NCBI RefSeq assembly: GCF_020075705.1
Contig: NZ_JAIQUM010000078.1
Span: 1 to 21,059 of the forward strand
Reading direction: 5' to 3'
DNA: 21,059 nucleotides
Origin: Metabacillus rhizolycopersici
GTDB lineage: Bacteria > Bacillota > Bacilli > Bacillales > Bacillaceae
Positions 1 through 6,636 of the stretch are shown here, piece by piece. The stretch's first letter is position 1. Every line of letters starts with the position of its first letter. The position numbers and the translations under genes are program-made. The notes beneath the pieces were generated by a model, which was not told where the DNA came from, ran no database searches, and saw only the letters and a program-made list of their open reading frames with translations.

Positions 1-1124
1 ATAATACAAAAAGTGTGGTTTTTGGTGGCAAAAAACTGTTCAAAGGACAGCACACCTTACATCATTATCGAAATAACCATAAACTGTGGGTAGAGGATTG
101 GGAACAATCTCGTTACAGTAAAATGACCATTAGTGGTCGTAAGGACGCCAAATATGGAAATTTTGTCTTTACGTATATATTAAAAACAAAAAATCTCCAT
201 TCAACCACTCTAAACGGTGTGGCAGTTGACATACCGGATATTTCCTTTCCTTATGGGCAAGAAAACATTGAAAAAGCGATTCAAACACAAGCAAACATGC
301 CAGCTTATTTGAAAAAGAAACATGGAAATGCAGTGGCTTGGTCTGTTGAGGATCACGGTGATTACTACATTTTCAAATGCATCTTGGATATTCCTGAAGA
401 GGAAAACATAAACCACAGTAAATCTGATGGTGTAGTTGGTGTGGATTTGAATGTGGACCACATCGCATGGTCCAACATGAATGTGAAGGGTCAACTGATT
501 AAATCGGGTGTATTTGAGTTCGATTTAGAGGGGAAATCATCGGGTCAAGCAACAAAAATAATTGAAGCAGAAGCGATACGATTAGTAGATTTAGCTGATA
601 AACTCAATAAACCGATTGTGATTGAAAAGTTAAACACAACGAAATCGAAAGTATTGAATGCATATGGGAACAAAAAGGCGAATAAGAAAATGTCCATGTT
701 TGCTTATCGTAAGCTTATTTCAGCAATCAAAAACCGTGCGGACAAAATGGGTGTGGCTGTATTCGAAGTAAATCCGGCTTACACAAGTCAAATCGGTAAA
801 ATCAAATACATGAAGCGACTTGGTATTAGTATTCACCAAGCAGCTTCTTATGTCATTGCGAGAAGAGCCATGGGATTCAAAGAAAAACTTCCACCAGTGT
901 TGCATTCCCTACTACCGGAGAAGATAGCAGGTCTACATCATTGGGCGCAATGGAAGTGGGTTTCAAGATGCCTATCTGACGTACATACCCATTGTTTGTA
1001 TCAGATAGAACTTTCTATTCCAAGCAAGCATTACTCCATGAGTGATCTTTTTCCTCCAAGGGCTCTTCCAGACTTGGTGGAAAAAGGTTTGTCGAAGAAA
1101 GAAAGTAGAAAACCCATTGCCTAG
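1..1124 (+). CDS. TnpB-related protein (IS200/IS605 accessory family), 5'-truncated by window edge
   Basis: The reading frame is open to the left edge, so the gene starts outside the window; a GTG at 15 is in frame but has no reason to be the true start. Family: TnpB/OrfB-like RuvC-fold proteins of IS200/IS605-type elements. Counting from that GTG, the RuvC-I motif VGVDLN carries Asp144 and the RuvC-II motif IVIEKLN carries Glu204. The C-terminal block EVNPAYTSQIGKIKY is followed by GISIHQAASYVIARR (residues 270-284). The usual CxxC zinc ribbon is absent, and the position where TnpB has the RuvC-III Asp (DxxxAA) reads HQAAS. This pattern suits the TnpB-related subfamily and leaves nuclease activity uncertain. 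No TnpA partner is visible. It converges on modB with a 64-bp gap containing hairpins that may be the element's right end. Confidence 0.85.
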   Translation, partial: NTKSVVFGGKKLFKGQHTLHHYRNNHKLWVEDWEQSRYSKMTISGRKDAKYGNFVFTYILKTKNLHSTTLNGVAVDIPDISFPYGQENIEKAIQTQANMPAYLKKKHGNAVAWSVEDHGDYYIFKCILDIPEEENINHSKSDGVVGVDLNVDHIAWSNMNVKGQLIKSGVFEFDLEGKSSGQATKIIEAEAIRLVDLADKLNKPIVIEKLNTTKSKVLNAYGNKKANKKMSMFAYRKLISAIKNRADKMGVAVFEVNPAYTSQIGKIKYMKRLGISIHQAASYVIARRAMGFKEKLPPVLHSLLPEKIAGLHHWAQWKWVSRCLSDVHTHCLYQIELSIPSKHYSMSDLFPPRALPDLVEKGLSKKESRKPIA

Positions 1125-1187
1125 TTGAACGGGCAATGGTCTACTAAGTTACTTAGTATGTCCTTTTAGGAATCCCCTTCCTCAAAA
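1114..1187. other. Hairpin cluster between tnpB-like gene and modB (candidate element right end or terminators)
   Basis: Three inverted repeats are packed in 74 bp. CCATTGCC (1114-1121) pairs with GGCAATGG (1132-1139) and encloses the tnpB stop codon. TACTAAG (1142-1148) pairs with CTTAGTA (1152-1158) across a 3-nt loop. AGGAA (1168-1172) pairs with TTCCT (1178-1182), flanked by TTTT and AAAA. A hairpin spanning the end of the ORF is what IS605-type right ends and the linked omega RNA 3' end look like, but these could equally terminate the converging tnpB and mod transcripts. Confidence 0.5.
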
Positions 1188-1188
1188 A

Positions 1189-1851
1189 TTAGGTACGGTA
1201 GTTCAATAGGTGTACGGAGATTAACATCAAAAATGAAATCCCAATCATACATGCTACCCATAACCAAGCCATTTGCATATTGCCTGAGTCAATGGCGATA
1301 TAGATAGCTGTTGATGTTGTTTGTGTTTTTCCAGGGATGTTCCCAGCAAACATCAATGTCGCTCCAAATTCACCTAAGGCTCTGGCAAAACTCAAAATTC
1401 CACCGGAAATAATTGATTTAATCGCGAGGGGAATGGAAATAAAAATAAATAATTTGAATGCATTTGCTCCATCAACACGCGCTGCATCCTCAATATCATG
1501 ATCAATGCTTTCAAATCCCGTCTTAGCAGATTGATACATCAGTGGAAAGGCTACAACAATTGCAGCAATCACAGCTGCCCACCATGTAAACATAATAGGT
1601 TGCTTAAATATCGATTCGATCGCTTGTCCAACTAGACTATTCCTTCCAAAAATGACAATCAACAAAAAGCCTACAACAGAAGGAGGTAATACTAGAGGCA
1701 AAAGGAAAAACGTTTCAACGATGGCTTTCCCTTTGAATTTCGTATGTGCCATAAATTTTCCCAATACTAAACCAAGAACGAAAACGAGTATGCTCGATAC
1801 AAATGCTATCTCAATCGATAGTCTGACTGGTGACCAAAAGTCTTGTGGCAT
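1189..1851 (-). CDS. modB: Molybdate ABC transporter permease ModB
   Basis: A 220-aa integral membrane protein, the usual length for ModB, with about five hydrophobic segments. The permease EAA-type loop is visible as EDAARVDGANAFKLFIFI, which contacts the ATPase in ABC importers, followed by GEFGATLMFAGNIPGKTQT, a signature of the ModB/CysW family. It begins 5 nt after the modA stop, so the two are translationally close and surely one transcript. It forms the membrane channel for molybdate (or tungstate) delivered by ModA. No modC ATPase follows; a tnpB-like element lies directly downstream. The same absence occurs in the B. subtilis yvgL-yvgM locus, so the ATPase may be encoded elsewhere. 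Confidence 0.93.
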   Translation of the reverse strand: MPQDFWSPVRLSIEIAFVSSILVFVLGLVLGKFMAHTKFKGKAIVETFFLLPLVLPPSVVGFLLIVIFGRNSLVGQAIESIFKQPIMFTWWAAVIAAIVVAFPLMYQSAKTGFESIDHDIEDAARVDGANAFKLFIFISIPLAIKSIISGGILSFARALGEFGATLMFAGNIPGKTQTTSTAIYIAIDSGNMQMAWLWVACMIGISFLMLISVHLLNYRT

Positions 1852-1856
1852 TGTAT

Positions 1857-2663
1857 TTAAATACCTTTAAATCCGTATTTTTCTAAAGTATCCAAAGACG
1901 TATCATTTTGAAGATACTCATAGAAGAGTTCGGCTTCGTCTTTATGGGAGCTATTCTTAATAACTCCCACTGGACAAATAATAGGTGCATGAGTCGATTC
2001 ATCGGCTGTTGCGATAACCTCAACCTTTGGAGAAATTAGCGCATCCGTTTTATAAACAATACCTGCGTCAACATTGCCTGTTTCAACATATGTAAGCACT
2101 TGGCGAACATCCTTAGCATAAACCATTTTTCCTTCAACAGCACTCCAGACCTGTAGGTTTTCTAATGTTTCCTGTGCATATTTTCCAGCTGGGACAGTTT
2201 CAGGTGTACCAATGGAAATTTTCTCAGCTTTTGTGAGATCCTCGAATGTGCTGATTTCTTGAGTTGAATCTTTTGGAACGACCAACACAATTTCATTTTC
2301 GACAAGATCTATGCCTTGATCCTCTTCAATTAAACCTTCTTCTACTAATAAATCGAATTTGTCCTCAGCAGCTGAGAAGAAGAGATCAACAGGTGCTCCT
2401 TGAGAAATTTGTTGTTGAAGTGATCCTGAAGCGCCAAAATTATAGTTGATTTTCACATTAGGATGTTCTTCCTCAAATGTTGCTGTTATGTCATTTAAGG
2501 CATCTTGTAAGCTTGCGGCGGCTGAAATCGTTAATTCTACCTCCTGATTTGTTTCTTCTTGTTTTTGTTCTTCTGGCTCATTACTTTGTTCATTTGTCGA
2601 ACAGCCAGCTAAGATAAGGAATGATAGTATAATCGAGCAAAATAAGAGATTACATTTTTTCAT
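1857..2663 (-). CDS. modA: Molybdate-binding lipoprotein ModA
   Basis: A 268-aa extracytoplasmic solute-binding protein. The N-terminus (MKKCNLL, then a hydrophobic stretch ending LILAGC) is a lipoprotein signal peptide with lipobox Cys21, so it should be anchored to the outer face of the membrane. A Glu/Gln/Asn-rich linker precedes the fold. ModA-family motifs follow: ISAAASLQDALNDI, NFGASGSLQQQI, APVDLFFSA, and VDAGIVYKTDA near the C-terminus. The start ATG at 2663 has a good GAAGGA site. It heads the modAB operon, and its upstream region contains the repeat and palindrome shared with the divergent regulator. Oxyanion specificity (molybdate versus tungstate) cannot be read from the sequence. 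Confidence 0.94.
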   Translation of the reverse strand: MKKCNLLFCSIILSFLILAGCSTNEQSNEPEEQKQEETNQEVELTISAAASLQDALNDITATFEEEHPNVKINYNFGASGSLQQQISQGAPVDLFFSAAEDKFDLLVEEGLIEEDQGIDLVENEIVLVVPKDSTQEISTFEDLTKAEKISIGTPETVPAGKYAQETLENLQVWSAVEGKMVYAKDVRQVLTYVETGNVDAGIVYKTDALISPKVEVIATADESTHAPIICPVGVIKNSSHKDEAELFYEYLQNDTSLDTLEKYGFKGI

Positions 2664-2679
2664 CGTCCTTCTTCCTTTC

Positions 2680-2726
2680 TAACTAATTATAATTAAATAT
2701 AACTAATTATAATTAGTTATATTTAA
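2680..2726. promoter_or_regulatory. Palindromic operator candidate between modA and the divergent regulator
   Basis: Bases 2693-2726 form a perfect 34-bp palindrome with half-site TTAAATATAACTAATTA. A 16-bp direct repeat, TAACTAATTATAATTA, occurs at 2680-2695 and again at 2700-2715, two helical turns apart. The site sits immediately upstream of the modA ribosome binding site and contains TATAAT-like hexamers, so a protein bound here would block or shape the modA promoter. The divergent HTH/molybdate-binding regulator is the natural ligand; this is inference. Confidence 0.72.
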
Positions 2727-2859
2727 AAAGGGAATACAAAATAATTATTTTTGTAATGAAGCTCCTTATTCAAAGAAAGTGAGAGCAGAAAAACTTCCAG
2801 CAGCAGGGGTTTTGTTGCCCGTTAAACTACGCTAAAATGAAGGATGGAGGGATGCGAAA

Positions 2860-3783
2860 ATGTCAAAGGAGCTTTCCTATACAATTGAAGAAGTGGCACA
2901 ACTTCTAAAGGTATCGAAATTAACGATATATGATCTTGTAAAAAAAGGGGAATTACCTGTATTCCGTGTTGGAAGGCAGATGAGAATGGACGCAAAAGAC
3001 TTGGACAAGTATATAAAAAATCATAAAACAACGACTTCACAGGTCCCGATTGCTGAACTTCACAGGCCCCAAACGAAGAATTCCCCCAATCTTGTCATTA
3101 GTGGACAAGATATAGTATTAGATATACTTGGAAAATATATTGAGAAATATTCTACTTATAAAACATTACGATCTTATACAGGAAGTTTAAATAGCCTCAT
3201 TTCGATGTATAACGGAGAATGTGATATCGTTAGCTTGCATTTGTTTGACGGGGATACAGGCGAGTATAATCTTCCGTATATAAAAAAAATTCTGGTGGGT
3301 CATTCGTATCTCTTACTTAATCTTCTTTCAAGGAAAGCGGGTTTTTATGTTCAAAAGGGAAATCCACTTAACATCCAAACTTGGACTGATTTGAATCAAG
3401 AACATGTAAAAATGATCAATCGAGAGAAAGGATCGGGGGCACGAATCCTGCTTGATGAGCAGCTGAGAATGAATCATCTACAGCCTAAGAACATAAGGGG
3501 CTATGAACAGGAAGAAACTAGTCACTTAAGTGTAGCCTCGAGTGTTTCGACTGGGGGAGCAGACGTAGGTGTAGGAATTGAAAAAGCGGCTAAAATAGTT
3601 GGGATAGATTTTATTCCACTCATAACAGAACGATACGATCTCATTATACTTAAAACACCTGAAAATGAAAAACTCATCAGTACTGTAAAGGAAATATTAT
3701 CTTCTCATCCGTTTCAGTCAGAAATAAATTCTTTAGGGGACTATGATTATTCGCAAACTGGATCAATCATTTATGAGACATAA
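2860..3783 (+). CDS. One-component molybdate-responsive regulator (excisionase-type HTH plus PBP-like domain, YvgK-like)
   Basis: A 307-aa protein with two parts. Residues 5-55 (YTIEEVAQLLKVSKLTIYDL, then GELPVFRVGRQMRM) are an excisionase/MerR-like winged helix. Residues about 78-295 resemble the cytoplasmic periplasmic-binding-protein-like domain of COG1910, with features such as LRSYTGSLNSLISMYNGECD, NREKGSGARILLDEQL and GGADVGVGIEKAA. The second domain would bind molybdate or a related ligand and change DNA binding. It is divergent from modAB, matching the B. subtilis yvgK-yvgL-yvgM arrangement. The ATG is preceded by GGAGGG with about 8 nt spacing. The likely target is the palindrome at 2680-2726. 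The family assignment is strong; ligand and sign of regulation are inferred. Confidence 0.85.
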   Translation: MSKELSYTIEEVAQLLKVSKLTIYDLVKKGELPVFRVGRQMRMDAKDLDKYIKNHKTTTSQVPIAELHRPQTKNSPNLVISGQDIVLDILGKYIEKYSTYKTLRSYTGSLNSLISMYNGECDIVSLHLFDGDTGEYNLPYIKKILVGHSYLLLNLLSRKAGFYVQKGNPLNIQTWTDLNQEHVKMINREKGSGARILLDEQLRMNHLQPKNIRGYEQEETSHLSVASSVSTGGADVGVGIEKAAKIVGIDFIPLITERYDLIILKTPENEKLISTVKEILSSHPFQSEINSLGDYDYSQTGSIIYET

Positions 3784-3787
3784 AAAA

Positions 3788-3825
3788 GAAGGCACACCTG
3801 GATATCAGGATGCCTTCCTTTTTTT
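3788..3825. terminator. Bidirectional Rho-independent terminator between regulator and ctaB
   Basis: GAAGGCA (3788-3794) pairs with TGCCTTC (3811-3817), with an inner CCTG/CAGG stem. A T-run follows on the plus strand (to 3825), and six A's precede the stem (3782-3787), giving a T-run on the minus strand. It therefore can end both the regulator transcript and the convergent ctaB transcript. Confidence 0.88.
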
Positions 3826-3885
3826 ATGTCTTTTAAATAATCGAGATAGCTGAAAATTTGAATTCACTTTGATGATAAAAAGTTG

Positions 3886-4800
3886 TTACGTAAACGAAAT
3901 AATAATCATTAACGCAAATAAAATTGTTAAGTGAAATAGAGAAGAGGCAAACATCAAATTAGCCCATTTTAAATCATCAAACTTTTTGAAACCAATAATA
4001 CCAAGTAACATCCACAATAAGCTTAGTCCGAACATACTAAAGGCAATCGTTTTACTGAAAGGGAAAAAGAGAAAAGAAGCAAATAGTAAAATGACTAGAT
4101 ACACTAACGTTTGCACTTTTGTACGGAAAATTCCTTTTACGACAGGAAGCATTGGTACTTTAGCTGCCTTGTACTCGTCTAAGCGTCTAATAGCAATTGC
4201 ATAGAAGTGAGGTGGCTGCCATAAAAACAAGAAAACGAATAGCCCAATTGCAACAGGGTGGAAGATATCTGAAGAAATCGTAGCCCATCCAATAATTGGT
4301 GGCATGGCGCCTGAGATGCTTCCTACTTCAGTATTGTATATAGTCGAGCGTTTTGTAAACATTGTATAAGCAAATACATAAAAGGCAAAACCTAAAAAGC
4401 CCATAAAAGCTGCCATTAATGAAACAGATAATAGTAGCCCTAATCCAATAGCGACAAGTACGATGCCTAGCCATAAAGCAAATTTAGGATTAATTGTTCC
4501 ATCAACGGTAGGTCGACTTTGGGTTCTTTTCATGATGGAATCAATATCTCGATCGTAATAGTTATTGATTGCCCCTGACCCACCGACGACAAAAGCTGTC
4601 CCGATTAGGGATATAAGAATGATCGGTAGTTTTTCGACAAATCCGATATCGTAAACATATAGGGCTAGGCAAAGGCCTGCTAACATCCCCAAACTGTTTG
4701 ATTTGATAATGCCGGTTTTTATAATTAATTTTATTACTTTCCAGGAATAATTTTCTTTCATTGAAATTGAATCCTTTAACATCATTTCGGTGTTTTTCAC
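3886..4800 (-). CDS. ctaB: Protoheme IX farnesyltransferase (heme O synthase)
   Basis: A membrane UbiA-family prenyltransferase that transfers a farnesyl group to heme B to make heme O, the precursor of heme A. The first Asp-rich motif is NNYYDRDIDSIMKRT, the site for the prenyl diphosphate and magnesium; WQPPHFYAIAIRRLDEY is the second conserved cytoplasmic loop. Multiple hydrophobic helices run to the C-terminus. I chose GTG at 4800 (304 aa): AGAGGAG lies 7 nt upstream of it, whereas the in-frame ATG at 4806 would leave only 1 nt. The gene follows ctaA in the same direction but 250 bp away, with a dispersed repeat, an extended -10 and a hairpin between them, so it may have its own promoter. 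Confidence 0.95.
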   Translation of the reverse strand: MKNTEMMLKDSISMKENYSWKVIKLIIKTGIIKSNSLGMLAGLCLALYVYDIGFVEKLPIILISLIGTAFVVGGSGAINNYYDRDIDSIMKRTQSRPTVDGTINPKFALWLGIVLVAIGLGLLLSVSLMAAFMGFLGFAFYVFAYTMFTKRSTIYNTEVGSISGAMPPIIGWATISSDIFHPVAIGLFVFLFLWQPPHFYAIAIRRLDEYKAAKVPMLPVVKGIFRTKVQTLVYLVILLFASFLFFPFSKTIAFSMFGLSLLWMLLGIIGFKKFDDLKWANLMFASSLFHLTILFALMIIISFT

Positions 4801-4836
4801 AACCATTCTCCTCTTTCATTTCTATTGAGAAAATAA

Positions 4837-4867
4837 GTTATTCCTGCTAATTAACTGCAGGAATAAC
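4837..4867 (-). promoter_or_regulatory. Hairpin in the ctaB leader
   Basis: GTTATTCCTGC (4837-4847) and GCAGGAATAAC (4857-4867) form a perfect 11-bp stem with a 9-nt loop. It is about 20 nt upstream of the ctaB ribosome binding site. On the ctaB-sense strand it is followed by a short U-rich stretch (TTATTTTC), so it could be a weak terminator or attenuator, or simply a 5' mRNA-stabilising stem. Confidence 0.6.
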
Positions 4868-4890
4868 AAGTGTAACATATCTGTTTTTAT

Positions 4891-4899
4891 ATACTATCA
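4891..4899 (-). promoter_or_regulatory. Candidate extended -10 element for ctaB
   Basis: On the minus strand this reads TGATAGTAT, an extended -10 (TGn plus TAGTAT), upstream of the leader hairpin. No good -35 is visible at the expected distance. The same 9-mer, with a TT flank, lies upstream of qoxA at 6549-6557, which suggests similar promoters for heme synthesis and oxidase genes. Confidence 0.42.
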
Positions 4900-4928
4900 G
4901 AATTTATATGTTTTGTACTTTGTTTTGG

Positions 4929-5050
4929 TGTCTAGCGCAAGCGTCCTAGCCCCTCTTGGGTCTAAGCCAATCAGGAATTGAAGGTAAAAAACACCTTCTA
5001 TTCCTGATCGTCTTATTTGCTCAAGGCTGATCAAGGCGCTTTCGCTTTTC
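4929..5050. repeat. Dispersed imperfect inverted-repeat element, copy 1
   Basis: The left end contains AGCGCAAGCGTCCTAGCCCC and the right end GGCTGATCAAGGCGCTT (from 5025), which can pair into a long imperfect stem. An internal hairpin pairs TCAGGAAT (4971-4978) with ATTCCTGA (5000-5007) and GAAGGT with ACCTTC. The element starts immediately after the ctaA stop codon on the minus strand. Copies 2 and 3 are at 13846 and 15477 in the same orientation. Confidence 0.8.
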
Positions 5051-5959
5051 TTAGTAATTAGTGTCACCTTTACTGCGCGAGCTTAAAATCATTAAATAAC
5101 TTAGTACGCCGAAAATCAACGTAATGAAGATAGAATGCATAAGAGCAAAAGCCAAGCTCAAGCCGGAAAATACACTCAGTATGCCACTTGTAATTTGCAG
5201 GAGTAATAAGACAACTAAGCTAATCATACTATACTTAATTACTCGATAATTCCAGTAATGCTTATATGCGAAATAAGCAGTCGAACAAATCCAAATAAAT
5301 AGGATTAACGCTAGTGTACGATGTCCGTATTGGACGATTTGTTGGATCGATTGTGGCGTAATCAAACTTCCATCGTTAAAAGGTACTACTGGAAGGGCAA
5401 GACCTGCTCCTTCATGTCTGACAAGTGCACCTGAATAAATGACAAAATAAGTATAAGCTGATAACCAGTAGATATTTACCTTCATTTTCTTCTTAATAAC
5501 CAATTCCCGTGCATCAAATTTATTATCAAATTCAAAAACTAATAATGCTAGTAATAAAACTGATGCAAATGAAATCATTGAAATTCCAAAGTGTAGCGCC
5601 ATAATATATGGGTTTTGGCCCCACATAACAGCAGCTGCCCCCATTAAAGCCTGAATAATGAGAAACAGCACAGAAATAATGGCCAGCGGTTTTGTTTCTC
5701 TTTTCTTAATATAAATAGAAGACATAATGGCCAGTGCAATAACAAAGATTGAACCTATCATTGTTGTAGCTCTATGGGAGAATTCTATTAGCTTTTCTGG
5801 TGTAACATCTGAAAGCTGAACAAGTTCCCCCTCGCAAAGAGGCCATGATCTTCCACATCCATCCGCCGACCCAGTTTTCGTTACCAATGCCCCTCCAAGT
5901 ACGACAAAGGCCATTGAAATAACGGCTAAAACGGCTAATAATTTCATATATTTTTTCAA
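5051..5959 (-). CDS. ctaA: Heme A synthase
   Basis: A polytopic membrane enzyme that oxidises the heme O methyl group to a formyl group, making heme A. I chose TTG at 5959 (302 aa): an AAGGAGAGG site lies 7 nt upstream, and the length then matches B. subtilis CtaA (about 306 aa). The longer open frame up to 6076 has no support. Conserved features are GGALVTKTGSADGCGRSWPLC (first loop Cys pair), EFSHR (heme-ligand His), MALHFGIS, LVRHEGAG, VQYGHR and LMHS. The second extracytoplasmic Cys pair of B. subtilis CtaA (CPNVPLC) is not present (LPVVPFN), as is also true of S. aureus CtaA. It is divergent from qoxABCD, whose hemes need its product. Confidence 0.94.
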   Translation of the reverse strand: MKKYMKLLAVLAVISMAFVVLGGALVTKTGSADGCGRSWPLCEGELVQLSDVTPEKLIEFSHRATTMIGSIFVIALAIMSSIYIKKRETKPLAIISVLFLIIQALMGAAAVMWGQNPYIMALHFGISMISFASVLLLALLVFEFDNKFDARELVIKKKMKVNIYWLSAYTYFVIYSGALVRHEGAGLALPVVPFNDGSLITPQSIQQIVQYGHRTLALILFIWICSTAYFAYKHYWNYRVIKYSMISLVVLLLLQITSGILSVFSGLSLAFALMHSIFITLIFGVLSYLMILSSRSKGDTNY

Positions 5960-6159
5960 AACAAGACCTCTCCTTGACGTTAAAGATATTTTATCTACCT
6001 CTCTTTTACTTACTCTATTATGATGGAAAGCAAAAGGAATGCCATCAAATTGAAACAAAATACACATTATTGTCAAAAAGCTATTGCAATTTCAAAACAT
6101 TTTTAGAAAAACTTACTTTTACGGTAGTGTCACAAGAGATGACGATTAGATGTAGTTTG

Positions 6160-6365
6160 TAGTCCTAAATATATCTTTACATAAATCGTTAAGCAACTTT
6201 TTTAGTGTATTTAAGTAGGTAGATAACGAATAAGTAACACAGAGGTAAGATGCCTATTAGGCACGACTTCCATCTGTGGGTATTATATCGCGGTCTGTTA
6301 CTCTACGACAATTAAGTTAACTAGAAAGTAATATAGTACCGCTGGAATGAAGAAGTCCAGGGACA
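6160..6365. other. Structured intergenic element between ctaA and qoxA, possibly a transposon-end or omega-RNA-like remnant
   Basis: No gene is seen in this part of the 677-bp gap. It has nested inverted repeats: AGTAAC (6233-6238) with GTTACT (6297-6302), CACAGA (6238-6243) with TCTGTG (6273-6278), and TGCCTA (6251-6256) with TAGGCA (6258-6263). It ends with GAATGAAGAAGTCC plus AGGGAC, which resembles by eye the right end and guide-RNA scaffold of IS200/IS605-type elements. That resemblance is my impression only. It could instead be a cis-regulatory RNA or a minus-strand ctaA upstream structure. Confidence 0.35.
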
Positions 6366-6424
6366 AATATTGAGAAATCAAGAGAAGATAAAAATAGTAT
6401 ATCAAAATAAAAAAACCAAAAAGC

Positions 6425-6472
6425 TTGGTAATTATATCAATATTGATAATTCTTTGCCAAAATTGTTACCAA
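6425..6472. promoter_or_regulatory. AT-rich inverted repeats upstream of qoxA
   Basis: TTGGTAA (6425-6431) can pair with TTGCCAA (6454-6460, one G-U) or exactly with TTACCAA (6466-6472). Inside is the 12-bp palindrome ATCAATATTGAT. The two mutually exclusive pairings upstream of the likely qoxA promoter make this a possible operator for a respiratory regulator; no known box is matched with confidence. Confidence 0.35.
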
Positions 6473-6548
6473 AGTGTGAAGAATGTTAGACAAATTTTTG
6501 AAAGTTAGTGAAAAATGTCATTTTTAGTATTTTGTTTTTTTTATATTT

Positions 6549-6557
6549 TGATAGTAT
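6549..6557 (+). promoter_or_regulatory. Candidate extended -10 element for qoxABCD
   Basis: TGATAGTAT is an extended -10, 80 bp upstream of the chosen qoxA start. The -35 region (around 6529-6535, TTTTG-like) is poor, which would suit an activator-dependent promoter. The same 9-mer lies upstream of ctaB on the minus strand. Confidence 0.45.
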
Positions 6558-6636
6558 GTGTAGGTGAATGTAATTTGTTTTACCTTAAGAAATCTATAAT
6601 TCATAAATGCGTTGTTTAGAAAGGAGAGTGACAAAG

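Noticed and set aside
4562..4819. 85-aa minus-strand frame overlapping the start of ctaB
   Set aside because: It shares the ctaB 5' region in another frame, has no family features and would conflict with the well-supported ctaB start.
5960..6076. 39-residue N-terminal extension of ctaA
   Set aside because: No ribosome binding site at 6076, and AAGGAGAGG before TTG 5959 gives the family length.
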